NCBI GenBank assembly: GCA_947652615.1
Contig: CANTDX010000003.1
Coordinates: 62,001 to 126,000, forward strand
DNA: 64,000 nt
Source: an uncultured Dorea sp.
GTDB taxonomy: Bacteria; Bacillota; Clostridia; Lachnospirales; Lachnospiraceae
Direction of reading: 5' to 3'
The notes under the pieces were generated by a model. The model saw only the letters and a list, made by a program, of their open reading frames with translations, made no database searches and was not told where the DNA came from. The translations under genes were made by a program, and so were the position numbers. Shown piece after piece: positions 9,431-16,728 of this stretch (its first letter is position 1; every line of letters starts with the position of its first letter).

Positions 9431-9634
9431 TTGTTATGCCTCTCCTTTGATTTAGACGAATCAAAATTGTAAGTTATTTAGGGACAGTTCCTAAACATTA
9501 TCGTCCTATCATTATAATCGGACAAGTGAATGATTTCAATGCACTTTTTATAAACAATGACTGGTTCTCAATATAAATGGAAGCAAAAGGAGAGATGCCG
9601 TAAATGAATCTTTGGTAAAATGTTTCACATTGTA

Positions 9635-9663
9635 TTGACATTGATGGCACAATCAGATATGCT
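9635..9663 (+). promoter_or_regulatory. Sigma-A promoter of the DinJ-like antitoxin
   Basis: TTGACA (9635-9640), 17-base spacer, TATGCT (9658-9663). About 34 bases ahead of the GTG start at 9697. Confidence 0.75.
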
Positions 9664-9696
9664 ATGTATAAACAGAACTACAAGGGGGTGAATCCC

Positions 9697-9894
9697 GTGG
9701 CAAAAACTGCAAATATTAATGTCCGAATTGATCCTGAGACAAAATTAAATGCTGAAAAGCTGTTTTCCAGCTTTGGGATTACAATTACAGATGCAATCAA
9801 TATCTTTCTTCGCAAATCCATTATGGAAGGGGGCTTGCCCTTCGAGGTAAAGCAGCCCCGCTATAATGCTGAAACGGACGGTGAATCATGTTAG
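9697..9894 (+). CDS. RelB/DinJ-family antitoxin (orphan)
   Basis: 65-residue ribbon-helix-helix antitoxin: ANINVRIDPETKLNAEKLFSSFGI, then TITDAINIFLRKS, the standard DinJ pattern. GTG at 9697 is chosen because AAGGGGGTGA sits six bases upstream. DinJ proteins neutralise the mRNA interferase YafQ and repress their own operon. Here the partner gene that overlaps its stop is reduced to a short stub, so this is an orphan, perhaps kept as a repressor or in transit to loss. Confidence 0.88.
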   Translation: MAKTANINVRIDPETKLNAEKLFSSFGITITDAINIFLRKSIMEGGLPFEVKQPRYNAETDGESC

Positions 9895-9950
9895 AGTTGG
9901 TTACTACGGGGCAATTCCAAATAAACATTTGCAACGGCAGCAGCTTTTGA
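9888..9950 (+). pseudogene. YafQ-type toxin remnant (first ~12 codons)
   Basis: Overlapping the antitoxin stop (ATG inside TCATGTTAG) is a frame MLELVTTGQFQ, which matches the start of YafQ mRNA interferases. After about 12 codons the match stops, the frame runs into the terminator stem and ends at TGA 9948. The catalytic His and C-terminal parts are absent. Interpreted as a toxin gene deleted from its twelfth codon or so. Confidence 0.6.
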
Positions 9951-9967
9951 CTGCTGCCGTATCTTTG
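9934..9967 (+). terminator. Terminator after the DinJ locus
   Basis: Perfect 10-bp stem ACGGCAGCAG / CTGCTGCCGT with a 7-base loop, followed by a short ATCTTTG. Also convergent with the AAA-protein gene. Confidence 0.7.
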
Positions 9968-9977
9968 AGAATATAAC

Positions 9978-11660
9978 TCATCCGATCAATACCGTTTTCC
10001 CCTCAAATGCGAACCCATACTTCCGAATCCGTTCCTGTGAGATTCCTTTTGCCTCCAACACAGCGGTATATTTCTTACGGTCAATCTGATCCAAGGCTTC
10101 TTGAACTGTATCTGCAAGAGTATCTCCGTCATCTGGGTCATGAACTTTAAACTCCAGGATAATAGCGTCGTCCGCATCTTCGGCAGGCTCTAACATTACA
10201 TCATATCTCCCAAACCCACTTTCACGGTTGGAGGTAATGGAATATCGACCGGCAAGATCCACCATCAATCCAAGAACGAAACCATGGTAAAACCTTTCTG
10301 GTTCTGTTGCTTCAGAGGGATTCTTTCCTGTATCAAAATAACTAAAAGTCTCAAGCGCAACCCGATTCATATATAGATTCATTGCTTTCTTGTCATCTAA
10401 TAATAATGCTTTGATAAAATTATTATATGCCGGTGTAAACTCTGAAAACCAATCCTCTATCATCCATTCAAACATAAGAGATACTTCGCGGTTCGTGAGT
10501 ACAAGCTCATATGTGGTCCTGTCTCTTTTATCCATGCTTAACTGCTTCACACGCAGATAGCCGCCTGCAAGCAGAAGACTCCAGACAGCGCTTTCTCTTC
10601 GTCCCAGTTGATTGAAGATAATCTGCTCATCAATCTGTGTATACAAGGACTTTCCGGACAGAAGATCCTCCATGATCATTTTTGTATCAGCGCTTCCCTC
10701 TCGAATCAGCTTCCCGACCAGACTGTTACTGCTGGTATTGGCCCAATAAGGAGCGAATTTTGCATATTTTAAATAATTTATGATAGACCAGGGGTTGTAG
10801 ATATCGGTCCTATTACCGAATGTAAACCCGTCATACCAACTTCTGACCTCGTCTTTGTGAGATGATAATCCATATTCGTCCAATGCCCTCCAAACTTCCT
10901 GCTGGGTAAACCCGAAACAGTCTGTATACAGATCAGAGGTGGTTGTAACTACCGTTAGATTATTGAGGTCAGAAAAGACAGACTCCTTGCTGACCCTGGT
11001 AATTCCGGTCATGAGAGCCCTTGCAAGGAAAGGGTTTGTCTTAAATGTGGAATTGAATAATTTTCTGATAAAGGAAACCAGTTCATCCCAGTAGCCGTGC
11101 ACATAAGCCTCCTGCATAGGCGTATCGTATTCGTCCAACAAGATAATCACCTTTTTTCCATAATAACGCATCAGGTAATCGGATAATGCCTTTAAGGAAT
11201 TGACTGCAAGATAATCCTCCATATCAACGGAGATATTTTGATATGCTTTTTTTTCATCTTCATTCAGATAACTGCCTCCCAAGAAGAAATCATATCTGTT
11301 ATACAGATCTTTTATAATCTGACAGATACTTTTCCTTGCTTCGGAAAAAGTCGTTTCCTTCATATCGGCAAAACTAAAAAATATAACCGGGTATGTTCCC
11401 TGCAGTTCCCGGTATTTTTCTTCTTGCCAGATAGACAAATTCTGAAATAAATCACCTCTTCCGAAATAATTGACAGAGAAAAAATGATCCGTCATATCCA
11501 AATTCAATGTTTTTCCAAAACGCCTGGGTCGGGTGATCAAGGTTACTGTATCGTTATTCTCCCACCATTCTTTAATAAACATGGTCTTATCAATATAGAA
11601 GTTATCACTTGTTATCATCTGTTCAAAGTCCTGATGACCAATCCCGACTACTCTTGGCAT
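9978..11660 (-). CDS. AAA-ATPase-like protein with C-terminal PD-(D/E)XK domain
   Basis: 560 residues. N-terminal AAA-ATPase-like region (VGIGHQDFEQMI, YIDKTMFI, then RPRRFGKTLNLDM as the P-loop, VIILLDEYDTPMQE as Walker B). C-terminal nuclease-fold domain with AIILEFKVHDP as the D-ExK core and KKYTAVLEAKGI. This two-domain family is abundant and often multicopy in gut Firmicutes and Bacteroidetes; its function is unknown, with mobile-element or defence roles suggested. ATG at 11660 has GGAGGG 9 bases upstream; the frame is open to 11675. Stands alone, opposite to its neighbours. Confidence 0.85.
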   Translation of the reverse strand: MPRVVGIGHQDFEQMITSDNFYIDKTMFIKEWWENNDTVTLITRPRRFGKTLNLDMTDHFFSVNYFGRGDLFQNLSIWQEEKYRELQGTYPVIFFSFADMKETTFSEARKSICQIIKDLYNRYDFFLGGSYLNEDEKKAYQNISVDMEDYLAVNSLKALSDYLMRYYGKKVIILLDEYDTPMQEAYVHGYWDELVSFIRKLFNSTFKTNPFLARALMTGITRVSKESVFSDLNNLTVVTTTSDLYTDCFGFTQQEVWRALDEYGLSSHKDEVRSWYDGFTFGNRTDIYNPWSIINYLKYAKFAPYWANTSSNSLVGKLIREGSADTKMIMEDLLSGKSLYTQIDEQIIFNQLGRRESAVWSLLLAGGYLRVKQLSMDKRDRTTYELVLTNREVSLMFEWMIEDWFSEFTPAYNNFIKALLLDDKKAMNLYMNRVALETFSYFDTGKNPSEATEPERFYHGFVLGLMVDLAGRYSITSNRESGFGRYDVMLEPAEDADDAIILEFKVHDPDDGDTLADTVQEALDQIDRKKYTAVLEAKGISQERIRKYGFAFEGKTVLIG

Positions 11661-11931
11661 AACGGCACCCTCCAACTATTTTCTTATATCTTATCATTCT
11701 TCCGGCAGAAATTCAACGAATATGGAGTTATGGTTCTCCCGAGATCCATTGCCCGGATCTGTTTGTACTTGCGGCTTTCCAGAACATAATGTAATATAAT
11801 CTCAACAATCATGTCACACCAACAAAAATCCATCGTCTAATCCTATATAGCCCCGATCAGGAGCACCTCGGGGCAGACGGACTCCGTCCGAGTAAGATAT
11901 TGAATTCAAGTGCTCCGGAAAAGAGGAGATC
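11661..11931. other. Divergent intergenic region
   Basis: Separates the AAA protein from the sigma-factor gene. A 42-codon minus-strand frame (11684-11812, containing ESRKYKQIRAMDLGRTIT) has only a weak ribosome site and may be a gene remnant. Near 11850-11910 are two GC-rich imperfect hairpins (GCCCCGATC...CTCGGGGC and GACGGACTCCGTCC) in the likely 5' leader of the sigma-factor mRNA. Confidence 0.4.
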
Positions 11932-12780
11932 ATGAGTAAATCAACAAACGAAGAGCTGCTGACATTAATCGAACAGGCTGTGGCAGGGGATAAGCAATCT
12001 CTTGAGACGGTGCTGTCAAGCGTACAGGAACTTGTCTTTAACCTTTCCCTGCGGATGCTGGGGACGTTCCCGGATGCAGAGGACGCCTCCCAGGATATCC
12101 TTCTTAAGGTCATGACCCACCTGTCGTCTTATAAGGGTGAGAGCGCTTTCTCCACCTGGGTATTCAGCATCGCGGCGAACCATCTCAAGGACTATAAGAA
12201 GCATATGTTCGCGAAGTTCCCGCTGAGTTTCGAGTTCTACGGTGACGACATCAACAACGCAGATATCCATAATATACCAGATCTGACGCAGGATGTAGAG
12301 CGGTCCATTCTGGCAGAAGAGCTGAAACTGTCCTGCACGAATGTGATGCTCCAATGTCTGGACGCCGAGAGCAGATGTATATTCATTCTGGGTACGATGT
12401 TCAAGATCGACAGCCGGATTGCCGGAGATATCCTTGGCATCACCCCGGAAGCATACCGGCAGAGGCTAGTAAGGGTGCGGCGGAGGATGGCTGATTTCCT
12501 CTCGGAATACTGCGGAGAATACGGGAACGGCAAATGCAGATGCGCAGACCGGGTAAACTATGCGATCCAAAGCCGCCGTATCATGCCCGACCGGCTAAGC
12601 TTCACCTCGGCGTCTCTCCTTGGACAGACTGCACTGGAAGTAAAAGAAGCCATGGAAGAGATTGACGATCTGTCCCAGACATTTTCCTTCTGCAAGACCT
12701 ATCAGCCGCCGGAGAGTCTTAAGAAATTCGTGGAAGATTTCTTAAACGGTGCGTCATACTCCGTTGTAACGAACGCTTAA
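11932..12780 (+). CDS. ECF-type RNA polymerase sigma factor with C-terminal extension
   Basis: 282 residues, about 100 longer than a plain ECF sigma factor. Region 2 at about 25-95 (LSLRMLGTFPDAEDASQDILLKV and STWVFSIAANHLKDY), region 4 at about 138-182 (CTNVMLQCLDAESRCIFIL and GDILGITPEAYRQRLVRVR). The remaining tail contains the clustered cysteines CGEYGNGKCRCADR, which could bind metal or sense redox state. Ribosome site AGAGGAG is 6 bases before the ATG. The DUF2461 gene follows after 13 bases, so the two are co-transcribed. No anti-sigma gene is adjacent, so the tail may carry the control function. Confidence 0.9.
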   Translation: MSKSTNEELLTLIEQAVAGDKQSLETVLSSVQELVFNLSLRMLGTFPDAEDASQDILLKVMTHLSSYKGESAFSTWVFSIAANHLKDYKKHMFAKFPLSFEFYGDDINNADIHNIPDLTQDVERSILAEELKLSCTNVMLQCLDAESRCIFILGTMFKIDSRIAGDILGITPEAYRQRLVRVRRRMADFLSEYCGEYGNGKCRCADRVNYAIQSRRIMPDRLSFTSASLLGQTALEVKEAMEEIDDLSQTFSFCKTYQPPESLKKFVEDFLNGASYSVVTNA

Positions 12781-12793
12781 GGAGGGATCGAGA

Positions 12794-13483
12794 ATGATGA
12801 ATACACAATTAATCTTAGATTATCTTACAGCTCTGAGCGAACACAATGAACGTGAGTGGTACCATGCACATAAGACAGAATACAAGGAAGCCAATGCAGA
12901 ATTCGAATCGCTTCTGCAGGAGCTTATCTTGCGGATCGGAGAGTTTGACAGCAGTATTCTCCACAATCAGCCCAAAGACCTGACCTTCAAGCTGGTGCGG
13001 GACACCCGGTTCAGCCATGACAAATCGCCCTATAACCCGGCGTTTCGCGCGCACATTTCCTCCAAAGGGAAATTACCGGTTCCGGTCGGATACTATCTGA
13101 TGATCAAGCCGAGAGGACAGTCCTTTCTGGGCGGAGGGTTGTTCGCGGATATGTTCAAGGATGCGACGGCGATGGTACGGGATTATATCGCGGCCAATGG
13201 CAATGAGTGGGAAGCGCTTCTTGGCGATCCTGATTTCAGGAAATATTTTACCGTGCAGGGGACGTCGCTTAAGAAGGTTCCCGCCGGGTATGACAAGGAT
13301 CATCCGCAGGCCGAATTCTTAAAATACAAGAGCTGGTATCTGGAATATCCGGTTACGGACGCCGAATTCGTAGACGGGGAAGCATTTCTTAATCATGCAG
13401 TCAGAGTCTATCAGATCATGAAACCGTTCAATGATTATCTGAACCGGGCGCTTAAGAACTTCCGGATGCCGGAGCGGAAGTAA
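12794..13483 (+). CDS. DUF2461 domain protein
   Basis: 229 residues, matching the TIGR02453/DUF2461 family: an N-terminal LTALSEHNEREWYHAHK segment, the hallmark FKLVRDTRFSHDKSPYNPAFRAHIS, and SFLGGGLFADMFK. The family is widespread and uncharacterised, soluble, without membrane spans. GGAGGG lies 8-10 bases before the paired ATGs (12794 and 12797). Follows the sigma-factor gene closely and ends before a long palindrome. Confidence 0.9.
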   Translation: MMNTQLILDYLTALSEHNEREWYHAHKTEYKEANAEFESLLQELILRIGEFDSSILHNQPKDLTFKLVRDTRFSHDKSPYNPAFRAHISSKGKLPVPVGYYLMIKPRGQSFLGGGLFADMFKDATAMVRDYIAANGNEWEALLGDPDFRKYFTVQGTSLKKVPAGYDKDHPQAEFLKYKSWYLEYPVTDAEFVDGEAFLNHAVRVYQIMKPFNDYLNRALKNFRMPERK

Positions 13484-13507
13484 CATACCCCTTGCGTACC
13501 TACCAAC

Positions 13508-13550
13508 ATTGGCAGGATTGCTAGTACAGCGCTGTACTAGTCCTGCCAAT
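13508..13550. terminator. Long palindrome, probable bidirectional terminator
   Basis: ATTGGCAGGA, three spacer bases, then CTAGTACAGC with its exact complement and TCCTGCCAAT: arms of 20 bases with a single 3-base asymmetric bulge. It separates two converging genes. T-tracts are poor, so the cruciform-like length rather than a classical poly-U may matter. Confidence 0.6.
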
Positions 13551-13552
13551 AT

Positions 13553-14833
13553 CTATACATTCTCTATCAGAATAGTTACGGTAAATATATCCTCCGTATA
13601 AGAGATATCCATCGTCCCGTCATATTTCTCAACAATTTCCCGCACATTAGACAGGCCAAAACCATGGATCGTCAAATCACCCTTATCGGATTGTATCTGT
13701 CCTTTTTCATCCAGGAGAATGCGGTTCTTCTTCGCATTTGTGACTTCACAGGTGAAATAACCGTTCTCGGTAACCCGCGCCTTGACGGACATACGCCGTT
13801 CCTTTGGATCCGGAATCCTCAAGGACGCTTCGATCGCATTATCCAATGTGTTTGAAAAAAGACTGCAGAGACTAACCGAATCCATTCCGGCCAGCCGGTC
13901 CAGATCAATGTGGAAGAAGCTGTCGATGCCATGTTCCTGCGCCAGGTTATACTTCGCATTGAGAACAGCATTGACGATACTGTTCTTACAGAAGACACGA
14001 GTGTGTACGGTCATCTGTGTTTCCAATTCTCTTAAGTAATCCCCGGCGTCCTTCAGGTTCCCGGAATCAAACAAGGAGCGGACTGTACTAAGATGGTTAT
14101 TCATATCATGGCGGAATCTGCGGATCTCCGCCTGGTTCTGTTCCAGTTTCTCATAATAACTCTTCTGCAATATCAGGTTTTTGCGCTCCATATTCTGCCG
14201 GATACTGGTGATAAAATACTTCGCCAGGGCAATGCAGCCAAGATTCGTTGCGAAGCAGGCGAAGACCGCCGGCCACATCTTATAGGTCTCTTTGGGAGCA
14301 AGAAGGATACAGGTCGTTATGCTCACCAGAGATGCCAGGCAGACGGCGTCCAGCAGGATCCAGATCTTGTCGCCGAATAATTGCCTTGTCTGGTCAAGAT
14401 TATTCTCGAATAATCTGTAGATGCCATACCAGATCAGCAGATGCGAGACAGGGTCGGCAACTGTACAGAAGATATCCAAGGCCAGCGACCATCCAAGCCA
14501 ATTCCCAAACACACCGAAAAAATCCATGACAAAGAAGTTCTGGCTTAAGATCAGAGGATATAAGACAGCGACAGCCGCCAATCTCTGCCAGACACTTCCG
14601 TAAAATGCCGTCAGCATCAAAGCGGTAAACCAGATCAAGTCTATGATCACATTCGTAAGGTCATTCGGATAAATGATCATGCTGGAAAGTATCGCGCACG
14701 AGAGATAAATGACAACATTCCAGATCTTCCCGTCCCGCTTCTTCGCAAAATAAGAGAGAATCCGGAAAATCAGTAATCCCTGTACAAAATATAATAAATT
14801 GCTGATATACATGATGATATCTATGAATTCCAT
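13553..14833 (-). CDS. GHKL-type sensor histidine kinase (AgrC/LytTR-associated)
   Basis: 426 residues: about six membrane spans in the first 200 residues (from ISNLLYFVQGLLIFRIL to AVFACFATNLGCIALAKYF), a linker helix, then the H-box RRFRHDMNNHLSTVRSL near residue 240, a short dimerisation helix and a GHKL ATPase domain with SNTLDNAIEASLRI (N box) and HGFGLSNVREIVEKY (G box). Preceded by AAGGAG. Lies 50 bases downstream of its cognate LytTR regulator. AgrC-like kinases usually sense peptides; no agrD/agrB genes were found beside it. Confidence 0.93.
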   Translation of the reverse strand: MEFIDIIMYISNLLYFVQGLLIFRILSYFAKKRDGKIWNVVIYLSCAILSSMIIYPNDLTNVIIDLIWFTALMLTAFYGSVWQRLAAVAVLYPLILSQNFFVMDFFGVFGNWLGWSLALDIFCTVADPVSHLLIWYGIYRLFENNLDQTRQLFGDKIWILLDAVCLASLVSITTCILLAPKETYKMWPAVFACFATNLGCIALAKYFITSIRQNMERKNLILQKSYYEKLEQNQAEIRRFRHDMNNHLSTVRSLFDSGNLKDAGDYLRELETQMTVHTRVFCKNSIVNAVLNAKYNLAQEHGIDSFFHIDLDRLAGMDSVSLCSLFSNTLDNAIEASLRIPDPKERRMSVKARVTENGYFTCEVTNAKKNRILLDEKGQIQSDKGDLTIHGFGLSNVREIVEKYDGTMDISYTEDIFTVTILIENV

Positions 14834-14883
14834 CTTCCTTCTCCTTGTAACTGTATTCCGGCAAGAAGAATCTTACCTGTCTC

Positions 14884-15591
14884 TTACCGCAGCAAAAGTC
14901 GGGCAAACGCGATCTCCACAGACTGGCGGCAGGCACGGCTTACCGGGAATCGGAGCGTCTGGCAGATGCATCCGTCTTTATCAAGAGCCGTCACATAATT
15001 GATATTAACCAGATAACGGTTGTGGCAGCGGATAAAATAGTCCGGCAGATCTGCCGCCACATCATCCAGCTTCCCGTAGAAATCCAGCTTCTCCCCGTCC
15101 TGCAGCGTGCAGATGACCTTCCTTCTGTCACTGGAAAATGCGACGATCTTCTGAGCGGGGATCCTTAACGTTCCGGATTTCTGTTCCAGTATAAAGTATT
15201 GATCCTGGCTTTTCCCCAATTCGTTTAATGCCTGTTCCAGAACATTCTGAATCTTATGCTCGTCATAAGGCTTCAATATATAATGAAATGCGTGGACTTC
15301 ATATCCCTGAAACACATAATCCGGGTGCGCCGTCACAAAGATCAGTATCGTACGGGCATCCCGCCGCCTTAACAGCCTGGCGGTGTCCATCCCGTTCAGG
15401 CCCTTCATCTCTATATCCAGGAATAAAAGATCCAGGCATTCTGCTTCCGAATGTCTTACAAGCGTTTCGCCGGAATCATATTCGTTCACCTGATAATCTT
15501 CACCCATTAGCTGAAGCTTTCGCTCTAAGGACGCGCGCAGGCTCTTACGCATGGATGCCTCGTCGTCACAGATTCCTATCTTGACCATCAT
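14884..15591 (-). CDS. LytTR-family response regulator (AgrA/VirR type)
   Basis: 235 residues: receiver domain with IGICDDE, phosphoacceptor in DLLFLDIEMKGLNGMD near residue 57 and the conserved KPYD; LytTR DNA-binding domain from about residue 135 (PAQKIVAFSSDRRKVI, FIRCHNRYLVNINYV). Two ATGs at the start (15591, 15588) after GGAGAGGG. First gene of a minus-strand pair with the GHKL kinase. A sigma-A-like promoter is found at 15621-15649 and an ACAGTTCAG LytTR-site-like sequence in its leader. Confidence 0.95.
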   Translation of the reverse strand: MMVKIGICDDEASMRKSLRASLERKLQLMGEDYQVNEYDSGETLVRHSEAECLDLLFLDIEMKGLNGMDTARLLRRRDARTILIFVTAHPDYVFQGYEVHAFHYILKPYDEHKIQNVLEQALNELGKSQDQYFILEQKSGTLRIPAQKIVAFSSDRRKVICTLQDGEKLDFYGKLDDVAADLPDYFIRCHNRYLVNINYVTALDKDGCICQTLRFPVSRACRQSVEIAFARLLLR

Positions 15592-15620
15592 ATCCCTCTC
15601 CAGTCTGAACTGTTAGAATC

Positions 15621-15649
15621 ATTGTACAGAGAAATCCAAGCTTTGTAAA
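15621..15649 (-). promoter_or_regulatory. Sigma-A promoter of the LytTR/GHKL pair
   Basis: On the minus strand TTTACA (15649-15644), 17-base spacer, TACAAT (15626-15621). The transcript leader then contains TAACAGTTCAGA (15615-15604), identical to the ends of the nearby dispersed repeat and matching the AgrA-type LytTR half-site. Confidence 0.7.
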
Positions 15650-15791
15650 CGCGGTTTGGGAAGAATAAACCAATCTTGACAAAATCTGTGCCAAACATGA
15701 CATCTGCCGCAATGCATTTCTCTAAATGCTTCTCTATAATGGACTATATCAGACGGAAGTCTGTTCAACACATATCCTGTACGGCTCACAC

Positions 15792-15925
15792 GTAACAGTT
15801 CAGATACCTTCACTGTTACAGGCATCCGGCCATTAAAAATCGCTTCGCGATGGGCCGTATGCTTTCAGGCTCTACTCTATGGCACGGTCAGCGCAGTGAA
15901 TGCGCAGACCTGTCTGAACTGCTAC
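15792..15925 (+). repeat. Dispersed MITE-like repeat, copy 1 (134 bp)
   Basis: Bounded by GTAACAGTTCAGA and TCTGAACTGCTAC, i.e. terminal inverted repeats of 13 bases with one mismatch. The inside is nearly identical to 21072-21179 in inverted orientation (GGCATCCGGCCATTAAAAAT, GGGCCGTATGCTTTCAGG). This copy has 26 extra bases near its right end (about 15880-15907). Lies in the 380-base gap between the LytTR regulator and the exporter ATPase, about 48 bases before the latter's ATG. Confidence 0.85.
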
Positions 15926-15972
15926 GCTCACACATCTATTGCCGGTATACAGGACATTCAGGAGGTAAGATT

Positions 15973-16728
15973 ATGCTTAAGGTCAATCATCTATCAAAAC
16001 GCTACACATCAGGCAGCCAAGTCTATCCCGTATTAAGGGATGTATCCCTTGATGTGGAAAAGGGCGAATTCGTAGCTGTCATGGGGCCTTCCGGTTCCGG
16101 GAAGACAACGCTTCTGAACTGCGTCTCCTGCTTTATCCCCTATGAAGAAGGTGAGATCCTTCTGGCGGGCCGGGATATTTCCGCTCTGGAAGAAAGCGGA
16201 CTGGCAGAAGTCCGCAACCGGCAGATGGGATTTGTCTTCCAGGATTTTATGCTTCTTGACGGACTCAGCGTATTCGAAAATATCTGCCTGCCTCAGATCA
16301 TCGCCCGCTGTCCCGTGGTGCAGATGGAGGAAAAGGCACGGCACATCTGCCGGTTATTCGGCATCGAGAAGATCATGGAGAAATATCCCGCCGAGATCTC
16401 CGGCGGAGAGAAGCAGCGTACCGCGGTTGCAAGGGCGCTGATGAACCAGCCGTATGTGATCCTTGCTGATGAACCGACAGGGAATCTGGACAGTAAGTCC
16501 TGTAAAGCAGTAATAGACGCATTCTTACAAGCCAAGCGGGAGATGGGCGCAACCATATTCATGGTGACCCACGACAGCTTTGCGGCATCCTTCTGCGACA
16601 GAGTAATTGTCCTGAAAGACGGCGCAGTCTTCAAAGAATTGAAAAGAACCGGTAGCAGGCGCGAATTCATGGATGAATTATTAGATACGATCCGGCAGTT
16701 GGGAGGTGACACAGATGACAATGAATAA
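15973..16728 (+). CDS. ABC transporter ATP-binding protein (BceA-like)
   Basis: 251 residues. Walker A GPSGSGKTT, Q-loop FVFQDFMLLDG, signature ISGGEKQRTAVARAL, Walker [15 protein letters not shown]-loop MVTHDSFAASFCD, the Ser-rich BceA-type H-loop. ATG at 15973 is set by AGGAGG 7 bases upstream; the upstream part of the open frame lies inside the dispersed repeat and is not coding. Its end overlaps the permease start. Family members export or shed bacitracin- and lantibiotic-like peptides and also signal to their two-component system. Confidence 0.95.
   Translation: MLKVNHLSKRYTSGSQVYPVLRDVSLDVEKGEFVAVMGPSGSGKTTLLNCVSCFIPYEEGEILLAGRDISALEESGLAEVRNRQMGFVFQDFMLLDGLSVFENICLPQIIARCPVVQMEEKARHICRLFGIEKIMEKYPAEISGGEKQRTAVARALMNQPYVILADEPTGNLDSKSCKAVIDAFLQAKREMGATIFMVTHDSFAASFCDRVIVLKDGAVFKELKRTGSRREFMDELLDTIRQLGGDTDDNE

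Noticed and set aside
15850..15972. N-terminal extension of the exporter ATPase to 15850
   Set aside because: The extra 41 codons lie in the dispersed repeat; a strong ribosome site and a canonical ATPase start are at 15973.
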